Assembly (NCBI GenBank): GCA_900175165.2
Contig: FWWN02000214.1
Span: forward strand, 1-23,826
Length of the DNA: 23,826 nucleotides
Direction of reading: 5' to 3'
DNA from: Rhizomucor pusillus
Lineage: Eukaryota; Mucoromycota; Mucoromycetes; Mucorales; Lichtheimiaceae
Part shown: positions 1 through 8,519 of the stretch, one piece after another
Position numbering within the stretch: the stretch's first letter is position 1
Layout of the letters: every line of letters begins with the position of its first letter
Notes under the pieces: model-generated
The model's database searches: none
Seen by the model: only the letters and a program-made list of their open reading frames with translations
Told to the model about the DNA's origin: nothing
Position numbers and translations under genes: made by a program

Positions 1-135
1 GTATGTCTGACAGAATAAATAATCGTGTACATGACAAATAAGACACCACCTGTCAAAACAAGGGAGTAACTTAAGAGGAGAAAGCTATTTGAACGGAAAC
101 GGAGGAATCTTACAGGGATAAGGTAATAAGACGCC

Positions 136-387
136 ATGTTAATACATCAGATTTGCCATAATTGCCAAGGGAAGAGCTTGAAAAATGTCACTACTGCAGA
201 GGGCGTGCGTCACCATAGTTTGCAAGTATGCAAGAACTGTAGCATATTATGGAATAGAGACACGAACGCCTGCAAAAATATGTTCCACATCGCTACATCT
301 ATCTGGTCGGGCAATGGTCGCCCTGGCCCGATTGTCCGGCCTAAGCAACAGATCACGGCTACGAATGCCGGACCCAGTAGGGTTTAG
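136..387 (+). pseudogene. C-terminal remnant of a Fanzor/TnpB-like (IS605 OrfB) nuclease
   Basis: The 83-codon frame has the layout of the TnpB/Fanzor C-terminus. A CxxC pair (C7, C10) is followed 21 residues later by a second CxxC pair (C32, C35), then by W-N-R-D-T-N-A-C-K-N-M (residues 39-49). Asp42 would be the last RuvC catalytic Asp, and a basic G-R-P tail follows at 61-63. In this family the zinc ribbon and RuvC fold form the RNA-guided nuclease encoded by transposons. Everything upstream is broken: frame 1 has stops at 16, 67, 124 and 127. Frame 3 carries V-N-T-S just before the first CxxC, where family members usually have a similar N-x-x-x-T-S lead-in, which suggests a one-base frameshift near 145-155. 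The ATG at 136 is therefore probably not a real start. The piece is short and lies near the window edge; more may lie to the left. Confidence 0.68.
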
Positions 388-814
388 ATTTTTACGGTAT
401 GTCTATTTACTTGCAAACCCCGCCTCAAGTATACTAATAATCAGTATTTGCTTAGTGTATCGATAAGCCATGATCCATGTTTCCGATAGCGAAACTTTAC
501 TCACTGAGAGACATTTTGCGTTATTTTGGAGCGCTGGGCATCGCACTGTCGCAAGTTTAAGCCCGAAATGGCAAGTGTACATGGACTCTAATTCGAGAAG
601 AATGTTTATTAATTTCTTTCGAAAGGTCCAAATTTGATTCCAGTGCGATGCAAAATTGATGCTCCAAACGCAAACTGTCTTTAAAAATGCAGTAAAATTG
701 GATCTGTACGATTTTGAATAGGCTAGTTGACCCTTCCCCTCTTGCCATTCATCCCATGTAGATCTTCACCACCATGAACCACTTCTCTCGAACGAGCAGA
801 ATAATACTACAACT
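388..814. other. Gap with no supported gene
   Basis: I see only short overlapping frames with many stops on both strands. It is AT-rich and lies between the transposase remnant and a small two-exon frame. It may be further decayed transposon sequence, but no terminal inverted repeat or target duplication is visible. Confidence 0.4.
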
Positions 815-1070
815 ATGCTACAATCTGTTGACGTTGGAGATCCCGATCGTTTGAACCTTCCAGGTAAGAAATGCCCCTGATTGGGAGCCTACTGATTCTG
901 TTGATCTAGACTTCTGGAAATTGCCCAGAGTCGAGTGGAAAAACATTACGAAACACGATTTCCGCGATTTTGTCAACACCCTCAACAACTCCAAAAGCGA
1001 TGCCCACCGAGCATACTCGAATGATATTAAGGTGCTCATGGGTTCTGCAAGAAATGGGTCCAACACCTGA
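815..1070 (+). CDS. Possible small two-exon ORF, unknown function
   Basis: An ATG at 815 opens a frame that runs to 863. A well-formed intron then spans 864-909: donor gtaagaa, branch-like ctgat near its end, acceptor tctag, 46 nt. The frame continues at 910-1070 to TGA. Splicing removes an in-frame TGA and gives about 69 residues, hydrophilic, with two Trp near the junction and one in each of F-W-K-L-P and V-E-W-K-N. I do not recognise the family. In-frame codons extend upstream of the ATG to 731, so the ATG may not be the true start. Its position next to a transposase remnant suggests it could belong to a mobile element. The clean splice signals are the only support. Confidence 0.3.
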
Positions 1071-1782
1071 CAGAGTCTTACTGCCTGTCAAGCGATCGAA
1101 ACCCTTAATATCTTGAAACCCACGCTGTTCCTGTAAATATCATGATACTATTTTATACATTATATAATGCAAAGTCATGTTGTGTTCGCGAGCGCCGTAA
1201 GGTGCGAGCAACTAAAAATAGAACAGACTCCTCCGTGGAGGTGTAAATAGCAATCGAGAAATGAGTCTAGCTATGATTCCTTTGATATTGTCAAGTGCAG
1301 GCTGCCATGTTTATTATCTTTCCTTCGTCTCAACTGATTTAAGTAATGGGAATCAAAGGTTTACATACTTTGATAGAAGGAACAACCGCTATTCACAATA
1401 TGCTTCGACGAACGAGCTTCTTCGTACGCGGAGAATATCGTTCGTTCTTGTCGATTTTTGCTACTGGTTTGTAATGGACCTGAAGATAAGCATTATCTGG
1501 GAAATATGCATTTTATTGGTGCTTCCTATACCTTTGAGCAAGCAATTAAAATATTTCGTGTATTTTGGCGAGGTTGTTACTAATAGATGCAATAACGGAG
1601 CATTTACATCGAAGTTTATTGGTGGCATTCCCGATGACAGTTATTGAGACAGCTGAGACTGGAGAGGAGATACTTTGTATTTCGTTGCAAGGTTAGTTGA
1701 AGCTCTCAGTGGTCTGGATAAGATGCGCCAACAAGATTGCTTATTACTGCAGATTTGAAAGAAGAATCCAATATCTCCTTCC
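1071..1782. other. Unassigned stretch with one weak ORF
   Basis: A 128-codon open frame on + (1261-1647) is rich in Ile, Leu, Phe and Tyr with a hydrophobic segment near its middle. It has no recognisable domain. A possible 5' leader intron (gttagttg to ttactgcag, about 1692-1752) lies just before the HAD phosphatase-like gene. Spliced in frame, the ATG at about 1633 would give a short peptide ending just past the downstream start, like an upstream ORF. None of this is strong. Confidence 0.25.
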
Positions 1783-2610
1783 ATGACTATGGCATTTTAT
1801 AGGCAAAAAGGCATGGAGATTGTCGAAAACCGGATGAAGAAAAGCATCATTCCGTTGCCAGCCGCTCGCCGGGATCAATCGAATGAAATTGCCGCAACGT
1901 CAGGATTCCACGGTACCGAAATCGCTAAGAGGTACATCGAGACTTCCTTGCAGCCTTCCTCATTGCTGAAGGATCCCGATGAACATAAGAAACTACTTAT
2001 CTTGGACCTCAACGGTACGCTCGTGTCAAGAACGCACAAAAAAACAGGCATGTTTGTGCGACCCTATCAAGATGAGTTCCTTCATTATATCTTTCGCTAT
2101 TTTACCGTGATGGTATGGAGCTCAGCAATGCCCAAGTCTGTGGATAATATGTGCCAATTGTTTGGAGATTATCGAAAGCAACTGGCACTTATATGGGATC
2201 GGACGCACTTTGGATTCACCCATGAAGACTATGTCAGGAATGTATCGACAGTAAAAGACATGGACATTGTATGGCGAGGGTTCCAAGGTGGATGCTACGA
2301 TGCTACCAATACAATCTTACTTGATGATTCAAGGAAGAAAGCAAGATTACAGCCTTACAACGCTATCCATGTCTATGAATTTGAACATTATTCAGAATCT
2401 TTTCGCATGCACGGGGAGCGAGAATTACTACATGCCATGCGATACCTCGAAGACGTTCGGCGGCAGAGCAACGTTTGCAGCTACATGCGCCAGCATCCAT
2501 ATCAATGCTCAGATCCTTCAGACGACCCAAGACACGAAAACGAAAAGAAAGTGTATCACTATGAATTCAGCACTAGGAAAAAAGATTTATGGGACTTTTC
2601 AAAACTGTAG
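1783..2610 (+). CDS. FCP1/NIF-family HAD phosphatase-like protein
   Basis: A single-exon 275-residue protein with the FCP1-homology (NLI-interacting factor) type of HAD domain. Motif I is L-I-L-D-L-N-G-T-L (Asp75 is the expected nucleophile, Asn77 sits where the second Asp usually is). Motif II is W-S-S-A at 112-115. A Lys in T-V-K-D-M (near 158) fits motif III, and the acidic D-D-S at 181-183 fits motif IV. Such proteins dephosphorylate Ser/Thr on proteins such as the RNA polymerase II tail or membrane-remodelling factors; the substrate here is unknown. The N-terminal 70 residues are basic and unconserved-looking. An in-frame stop precedes the ATG at 1783; Met3 or Met11 could also start. The second-Asp-to-Asn change removes the usual general acid, so activity may be weak or lost. 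Confidence 0.85.
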   Translation: MTMAFYRQKGMEIVENRMKKSIIPLPAARRDQSNEIAATSGFHGTEIAKRYIETSLQPSSLLKDPDEHKKLLILDLNGTLVSRTHKKTGMFVRPYQDEFLHYIFRYFTVMVWSSAMPKSVDNMCQLFGDYRKQLALIWDRTHFGFTHEDYVRNVSTVKDMDIVWRGFQGGCYDATNTILLDDSRKKARLQPYNAIHVYEFEHYSESFRMHGERELLHAMRYLEDVRRQSNVCSYMRQHPYQCSDPSDDPRHENEKKVYHYEFSTRKKDLWDFSKL

Positions 2611-2687
2611 CGTTTATTGTAATTGCAGCATTATCATTATATCCTTTGAAAGAATATATATTGGCAGTTTGCTGCTGCTGCTGCTTC

Positions 2688-3005
2688 TCAGTGGCCATCG
2701 TGGTCTCCCCATCCATGACCATGTCCGTGGTCGTCGTAGTCGTGGTCGTGGCCATCTCCGTGGCCGTGCTTGTGGCCGTGCTTGTGGCCGTGATCGTGGT
2801 CATGGTCATATCCGTCTCCATGACCGTGCCTGTGGCCGCGACTATGAAACCCGAGAAAATTATGTTATTAGAGTTTTAAGATAGGGTCCAATTTGACACA
2901 GTACTGCATGGCTTGGATGGCATCCGATGCTGCAGTTTCTTCTGCATGCGACAGGGCGGCAAGCGCCAAGACAAAAGGGAAAACCACAGCGAAGGTTGCT
3001 TTCAT
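2688..3005 (-). CDS. Small secreted histidine-rich protein
   Basis: The ATG at 3005 starts a clear signal peptide: M-K-A-T-F, then a long Val/Phe/Leu/Ala core ending near A-L-S-H-A (about residue 21). A proposed 63-nt intron (2842-2904; donor gtactg, branch-like ctaataac, acceptor tttcatag) joins residue 33 to a tail of 51 residues with 19 His in H-G-H, H-D-H and H-K-H repeats plus Gly and Asp, ending at TGA 2688. Total 84 residues. Such tails bind Zn, Cu or Ni; the role is inferred. A TATA-like box lies 53 nt upstream. The donor is not ideal: the nearby gtgtca donor would read a Thr-rich frame instead and run past the end of the convergent HAD gene. I prefer the His frame because it stops exactly where the repeat ends. 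Confidence 0.55.
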
Positions 3006-3057
3006 GATTAATACACCAGAAGATGAGTAAATCTGGAAAGCATATGTTTCGTTCACA

Positions 3058-3065
3058 TTTATATA
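3058..3065 (-). promoter_or_regulatory. TATA-like box of the histidine-rich gene
   Basis: On the minus strand the sequence reads tatataaa, 53 nt upstream of the ATG at 3005. Spacing suits a core promoter for a strongly expressed small secreted protein. Confidence 0.4.
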
Positions 3066-4302
3066 TTCTAAAGCTGAACCCCCTAATGCTGTTTTTCCCA
3101 AGACATCTCTTGCATGCAAATGCTTATTCCGATGAAACCGTAGGAATATAGAATGTTTGTTTTCATTGCCAAATGCTGACCTCACAGTGTTATCCCTTCA
3201 GTCAGTTATGATATCGTGGATCACGTCAATCCTATTTGATGCAAAACCCCAGATCTTGAAGGCTACTATGCAATTGCCTTTGGCCTGTGCAAAGTTCACC
3301 GAGGTGAATTCATTTGTGTCTTTCTCCATTCCTTAAATTTGTAGTCTGTCTTTTAGCGTCGCAAACATATAATATAGTGCAATTATGTGCAGCATTTATG
3401 CGACAGATTCTTGATCCGAGGGTACTGTATATTATAATGAAGTAGTGGAAACGTTTCCTCCTTAAGCTACCTTACTAAATTACGATGAAATAAGCTGGTC
3501 CATCCCTTACGTTGTATAAAATAATTCTGGAATCACGAATATGTACCTTAGAAATACCATCAGATGTTATTCAGCGGTCCCATTGATAGCAGCATAGGCT
3601 ACAAATGAAAAGTTTACTTTTCCTCCCAGAGGTTGCACCTTGAGACAACTCGGTTTTGTAAGTCAATCACATTTCTTTGCAGCAAATATCTACAAATTAG
3701 TCTGAACCCTCGGAGAATACGGTGGCGCTCACTTAGTCATAGTTCGCGCTCGCTATTTTGATCATCTTGGGAGTCCATCATTATGATAATTTTATCGAGC
3801 TTATCACTAAAGCGAGCATTACTATAGCGAGTGCGGACTGTACGTACTTGAGACGATATTTCGACGTGTATACTGCGGACATCAACCTTCTCAGTTGCCG
3901 AGCAGAGGAAACCGAACGGAATCTGATTAAATATTTAAGAGTATCGATAGCTTAATTCTCAAGACAATTGGTAATTTGTCAGAATGCGATAGTATAGTTT
4001 TCCCAATAGTACATTTTCCCATGTCACTGCTCGATAAATGGTCATATTGATAGAAGGCGGTAGACTGTAAACAAATATATAATTAAAGATCCTGAAATAT
4101 TAGACGTTCGTACAACTCCAACGAATATCCAAAGCCTCTAATCTAGTGTCGAAAAATAGGTACAGTCATACGTAGTGCTCATCTCATCAAAGTTATTTAA
4201 TAACAAATGAAAAAAATTCCTTTGTGCATCTCTACTATGTTATATCATCAGAATTAATTATAACATCTTGAGATATTAAGAATTCCTCTCTAAAGTCCAG
4301 GG
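3066..4302. other. Long intergenic stretch, no gene seen
   Basis: About 1.2 kb of AT-rich DNA between the histidine-rich gene and the 3' end of CLP1. The longest plus-strand frame here (3758-3955, 65 codons) has no recognisable motif and no splice partners. I found no tRNA, tandem repeat or transposase remnant by eye. Confidence 0.4.
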
Positions 4303-6095
4303 TTAAGTCTCCATCCACTTGAAGGATCCCATTAGCAAATGGCGCCGGGGAAGTCTCCCTGGTGCAGGTGATAAAATGGTTAATTTTTGCTTTGCCTCAT
4401 CCACATCGGATCTAGATCGTATATAATTTGTAGTAGTTAGCAACAAAGGATTGGGAGAAATTGAACCCGTGTATCCCAACATACACGTATATAAAACCAA
4501 TGATATTGCTTTCCAGCAGCTTCCCTTCGCTTTCTTGACTTTCTGCGCTCAGGATAGCTAATATAGAGTGCAAGCACATCTCGTAACTATCTACTTTAAC
4601 AAGCTGTGTCTCTGTAACAGCACTATCCATGCCTAGTGGCAAAGCTGAAGAGGGAGCCAGCGCTTCTCCTGCTCGCCATATCGTTACATCGCTAAAGTTT
4701 ACAAGCATAGAGTATGGTGAAAGGTCGCCTTTGGGAGTGCCATAAAAGTATTCGTGAATTTTGTTCCGTTGGAGTTGAGTGAGATATTGTCGATCGCGTT
4801 CAACGACTCCACCAGATTTTGTCAGCTTGACAACCGATACATGGGGTTTCTCTTTCCACATTCGTAACATATCACTGTATAGACGTTCATGTCCGAGAAC
4901 AATGATGACATTGACTATTCGTGTTGCAAAGTCGTAAGAAACTGCTCGTCGATGGATGGCATTAGCATGCAGACTGTACCTGAGAATTCATAAACAGTAT
5001 GTTGTATCAGATCGTAGCCGACCTGATCGATAAGACCCGCCGTATCAATTATGCATCCAGAAGGACGACTCTCTTCGTCAGCTGTGAGACGAGACTTTAC
5101 GGCGTATGCTAACCGTGATACCGTGAGTTTGTATAGTTTGACATTTTCGCTTGGGCTTTCGTGACCATAGTAATATGCTAATGGCAGCATAGACGAGCCA
5201 AGCGAGGCCGCTGTAGTTGCTGATGAACCAAATCCTTCCTCAATGTCGATGATATGGCTGATGCACGTTGCTGTCACAGTACCAGGCATAGTGATTGAGC
5301 CCTAGCCTTGTATCAGCAGGATGGATCCATATAAAACGGATAGACATGATTACCTCAGACGAGTCCAACGATACGTAAAAGGGCTTTTCACCTTGTCTCA
5401 AAGCGTAGCTAACTAGAATCTTGCAGACAGAAGTCTTACCAACGTCGTGAGGCCCTACAACTAGTATCTACGCAAAATTGTAAATATCTCCAGTCGTCGC
5501 TTGGCGCTTGTAATTACTCGTACCCTTGGGCCTTGATCACCATTTACTCTCGCAGTTTCTCTCAGTTGTTGTAATGCCAAGTGTGCATTTAAATAACTGG
5601 TCATCGGTGTTTCCGTTGCAGTATATTCCACCAAAAAGTCTCCTCTAACGTATTACCAGCTATAAGTCAAGGATGATAGCTTTTCTTCATGGAGCACAAA
5701 GCAAATATTGCAGAAAAAATGAAGAAAATGGAAAAAGGATATCTCCAGTACACATCCATGCCATGTATAAACAGCAGCTTTTCGACCACTGAATGTATAT
5801 TCGACGCCCACAGCTAACTCTGTGCCGAATATCTCACCAGTACCTTTCAATAACTAAAATGTGCGAGAGTATCCCAATAAGCGATCCAAGGCTTTATTAT
5901 GTTCTGATCTAAGCTGGTGCACGAAGATCTTTACTTACTTTGATGTGTACGCGTTTGTCAAACTCGACTTCGAATCGGAATTCGTGATCTGGCGCTAATT
6001 CAATCTGCCGAGCTGGAGCTTGATCTTGCTGTCATATATAGTGTTAGAAGTGTTAAGTGATTTCAGGAAAGATACGAGCTTGCCTTGTCTTGCAT
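4303..6095 (-). CDS. CLP1: Clp1, pre-mRNA 3'-end cleavage factor (Clp1/Grc3 family)
   Basis: Eight exons on the minus strand encode about 437 residues (human CLP1 has 425). Exons: 6084-6095, 5939-6028, 5743-5853, 5524-5649, 5354-5467, 4980-5301, 4485-4914, 4303-4411. Family marks include G-E-I-F-G-T-E-L and T-W-H-G-C in the N-terminal domain, the P-loop G-P-H-D-V-G-K-T (118-125), K-S-G-G-V-V-E-R, E-Y-F-Y-G and L-S-P-A-P near the C-terminus. Clp1 is a nuclear subunit of the cleavage and polyadenylation machinery (CF IA in yeast) and in animals also a 5'-OH RNA kinase. The intron 5650-5742 has U12-type AT-AC signals. The first intron (6029-6083) needs a GC donor to keep frame, so the four-residue first exon is the least certain part. 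It is divergent from YKT6, with 125 bp between the starts. Confidence 0.93.
5650..5742 (-). other. U12-type AT-AC intron in CLP1
   Basis: Read on the minus strand, the intron begins atatcctttt, an exact match to the U12 5' splice site. It carries tccttgac (5666-5673), which fits the U12 branch consensus, with the branch A 17 nt from the end, and it finishes in ggtaatac. Removing these 93 nt joins codon 71 (Glu) to Val in frame and gives the same spacing as human CLP1 between the G-C of T-W-H-G-C and the conserved T-P-M. No GT-AG choice nearby preserves the frame. Confidence 0.82.
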
Positions 6096-6220
6096 GTTCG
6101 TGGAAAGGTGTTATGTATATGCGTTTCTATGTGGGTGCGGACAGAAAAGTCCAAAGCGGAGTGAAACTGGCGAACCTGTCTCCTCGCTGGCTTTCGGGTT
6201 TGCTTACTTCCACAAGAAGG
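6096..6220. promoter_or_regulatory. Divergent promoter between CLP1 and YKT6
   Basis: Only 125 bp separate the two proposed start codons, so both promoters must share or overlap this segment. It is relatively GC-rich toward the YKT6 side. No clear TATA box is seen. Confidence 0.5.
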
Positions 6221-7061
6221 ATGAAGTTGTATGGGATTTTGATTCTAAAGAAAGGACAAGAGAAAGCAGAAATACTTGCATCGCAGTATGACCTTTCTAG
6301 CTTTGGATTCTTTCAGCGCGGCAGGTAATTTCTCATTGTGCTAGAGAGTGCCTTTGCCAAGCCCCAGGCTGATAGAACAACGCTTCTTGATCCGCTCTTA
6401 TGCTACAGTGTCCAGGAGTTTATGAATTTTTGTGCCACAACCATAGCCGAGCGCACTGCACCTGGACAGCGACAGAGTGTCGAAAGCGAAAGTATGTTAC
6501 TGTGGAGACTCTATTATAGTCCTTAATACCGATCGTTTTTATGCATAGATAACCTGGCGCATACCTACAGTCATCCCCGAGGACCAATCGGGGTCATTAT
6601 TAGTGACAAAGAATATCCTTCAAGGGTGGCATTCTCTCTTCTCAACAAGATACTAGATGAATTTCTTGTCAAATTTCCCGCTACCAACTGGAATCCTCCA
6701 GTACAGTATCCCGAGCTAGCAGAGTATATTACGAAATACCAAGAACCGAAGCAAGCCGATACTATTATGCGTGTTCAGAATGAACTGGATGAAACCACCG
6801 CCATCTTGGTAGGTCTGGGATTTGGCTCATCTCATTCGTTGCAGCTGACATGCTACACTATAGCACAAAACGATCGAGTCTGTATTACAGCGCGGAGAAA
6901 AGGTAACATTTTGATGCATTTATTCCGTATTAAATAACATATGCTTATCGTGTATGGCGAAGCTGGACTCTCTTGTCGATAGATCTGAAGCTTTGTCTAG
7001 CCAATCCAAAATGTTTTACAAGACAGCCAAGAAGACCAATTCATGCTGCGTCGTTATGTAA
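6221..7061 (+). CDS. YKT6: Ykt6, lipid-anchored longin R-SNARE
   Basis: Five exons (6221-6324, 6409-6491, 6549-6808, 6864-6902, 6963-7061) give 194 residues, close to the usual 198. The N-terminal longin domain starts M-K-L-Y-G-I and includes S-F-G-F-F-Q-R and T-A-P-G-Q-R-Q-S. The SNARE motif follows (Q-A-D-T-I-M-R-V-Q through K-M-F-Y-K), with the central-layer Arg in L-Q-R-G-E-K. The end is N-S-C-C-V-V-M: Cys191 heads a CaaX box for prenylation and Cys190 is the usual palmitoylation site. Ykt6 works in ER-Golgi, endosomal, vacuolar and autophagosome fusion, cycling between cytosol and membranes. Upstream Met codons in the same frame (6020) are rejected because the family starts at M-K-L-Y. 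All introns are GT-AG, 55-84 nt. Confidence 0.96.
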
Positions 7062-7249
7062 TTCAGATCAATACAGCATCACTCAATAGTACATCATTAC
7101 TTATCTTTCTAGTAAACAATGAGGGAGTTTTCAAATCCATGTGTCTGTCAATAGTGACTCGTTACAGAGCAATACTTTACAGCGTTCTATATACATATGG
7201 ACAAATTACAGCAAACGAACACAAATTGTTTAAATATTACAGGCGGGCA

Positions 7250-8269
7250 TTACAGATACTTTCCAGAGGATATCGTGACTTGTTCTGGTTTGCCATACAA
7301 GTAAGTCGCGTATAGCACTATAGCTGCGCCCAGAGCAAAGGTCCATGTTACTCGAAAATCGAATAAGTAGTAGCTGATACAGCTAGAAAGCAGAATGGAG
7401 ATGCTGGTCGCGAATGCCTTGAGTATACTGTCCGCATATTTGACGACAGATGCAACTATCAGTCCACCAGCAGCCTGGTTGCAAATGACGAGCCAAACAA
7501 GTCCATTATATCCGTAAAAGAATCCATTGCTCCTGAGTAATGCCCAGTCGTTCACAAGCAGTCCTGCTGCTGAAAAGACTAGGCTGCATAGACCGAGCTG
7601 GATGTTGCGTACCCACATAGATGTATCGGACGTCTTCAGTGATTTTTCAAAGTAGCAGCCTGCAAACCCTGAAGATACGCAGCAGGCCAAGACTGCTACT
7701 AGGCCCAACAGAGGTTTATCGTTGCTTGACGATGAAGCGACATCCGTCGTTGCTGTCTGTGTCTGCACCAGCGTCACACCCAGCATTAATAGTATCAATG
7801 CAATCCAGTTTTTTCGAGTGATTTTGCGGTTTAGAAGGATAACTGAGAAAATTGCAGTTGAGAGGATCTTGAGCTGATAAGTTATTTGAAAAGTAGCCGC
7901 TTCCAGGTTACTCAGTGCAATGTACAGCAAGTTGTTCTGCACGGCGTAGAGTGCAGAGGGGATAAGCATCTGTGTTACTTCGTTTCTCCAACTACTGTTC
8001 CAGCTCACAGCGCCACCAAGTCGCTTGTATCTCACAGTTGCGAAACAAAATATGGTTTTGAGGACTTCCGAGAGAAACACGGCCGTCGCCGGATTGTAGA
8101 GCGCTTGATCGGGTTTACATGTGGATCGCGATTGTCGCATCATTAGGACGAGAAGCGTGTTTTGGAGAACGAGCACAGTCAGTGCTATGCGTCGCTGGCG
8201 TGTGCTGGTTTCTCTAGCTCGAGCATTCACAGGCATAGGAATTTGTTGAGCCGGAGGATGGCTGTGCAT
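7250..8269 (-). CDS. Nucleotide-sugar transporter, UDP-galactose/SLC35A type
   Basis: A single-exon protein of 339 residues with about ten hydrophobic segments. It fits the SLC35A/Gms1 family, including the lead-in V-L-V-L-Q-N-T-L-L-V-L, the A-V-Q-N-N-L-L-Y region and the signature T-F-Q-I-T-Y-Q-L-K-I-L, followed by a late Y-A-D-S-I-L-K-A-F-A-T-S. These Golgi antiporters exchange cytosolic UDP-sugar for luminal UMP; UDP-galactose is the most likely substrate by similarity, UDP-GlcNAc is possible. The N-terminus (about 25 residues) is hydrophilic and the C-terminus short. The gene is convergent with YKT6 (188 bp between stops). It lacks introns while neighbours have 5-13 exons, which may reflect retroposition or intron loss. 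Confidence 0.92.
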   Translation of the reverse strand: MHSHPPAQQIPMPVNARARETSTRQRRIALTVLVLQNTLLVLMMRQSRSTCKPDQALYNPATAVFLSEVLKTIFCFATVRYKRLGGAVSWNSSWRNEVTQMLIPSALYAVQNNLLYIALSNLEAATFQITYQLKILSTAIFSVILLNRKITRKNWIALILLMLGVTLVQTQTATTDVASSSSNDKPLLGLVAVLACCVSSGFAGCYFEKSLKTSDTSMWVRNIQLGLCSLVFSAAGLLVNDWALLRSNGFFYGYNGLVWLVICNQAAGGLIVASVVKYADSILKAFATSISILLSSCISYYLFDFRVTWTFALGAAIVLYATYLYGKPEQVTISSGKYL

Positions 8270-8519
8270 TTGCTGCTATCCTGCTGTCACGATATTCAGC
8301 CTGCTGTTCAATCCATAAGAAAAGGATAGCTCGTCCTGATGCCCCGTCGCACATGGTTATTGATATTGGAATCCGTTTATTGACCATGTTTCATTGCCCC
8401 GGCTAAAGGAACGCGCCGAGGCAATACCCGCCGAGGACAGTCGCCCGATAATGTAACATAGACGATAATAAATCTCATTTACTGTTGATATGTACACTTG
8501 TTTTCATGGGAGGAAGAAT
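8270..8519. other. Spacer between MLH1 3' end and transporter start
   Basis: About 250 bp holding the MLH1 3' flank and the transporter promoter, both on the minus strand. A GC-rich patch near 8395-8450 stands out from the AT-rich surroundings and probably belongs to the transporter promoter. Confidence 0.35.

Noticed and set aside
2267..2884. Long plus-strand frames rich in Arg/Gly/His or Val across the repeat
   Set aside because: They are antisense readings of the histidine-rich exon and overlap the 3' end of the HAD gene; low-complexity repeats stay open in many frames.
3758..3955. 65-codon plus-strand frame in the long intergenic stretch
   Set aside because: No recognisable motif, no splice partners, and a length expected by chance.
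5743..5762. Ordinary GT-AG intron in place of the AT-AC intron of CLP1
   Set aside because: The available GT donors (gtgtac, gtactg) have the wrong phase for the tag acceptor before 5646 and would remove conserved residues.
6020..6220. Upstream in-frame Met codons for YKT6
   Set aside because: Family members start at M-K-L-Y or M-R-I-Y, and the extension would overlap the CLP1 first exon.
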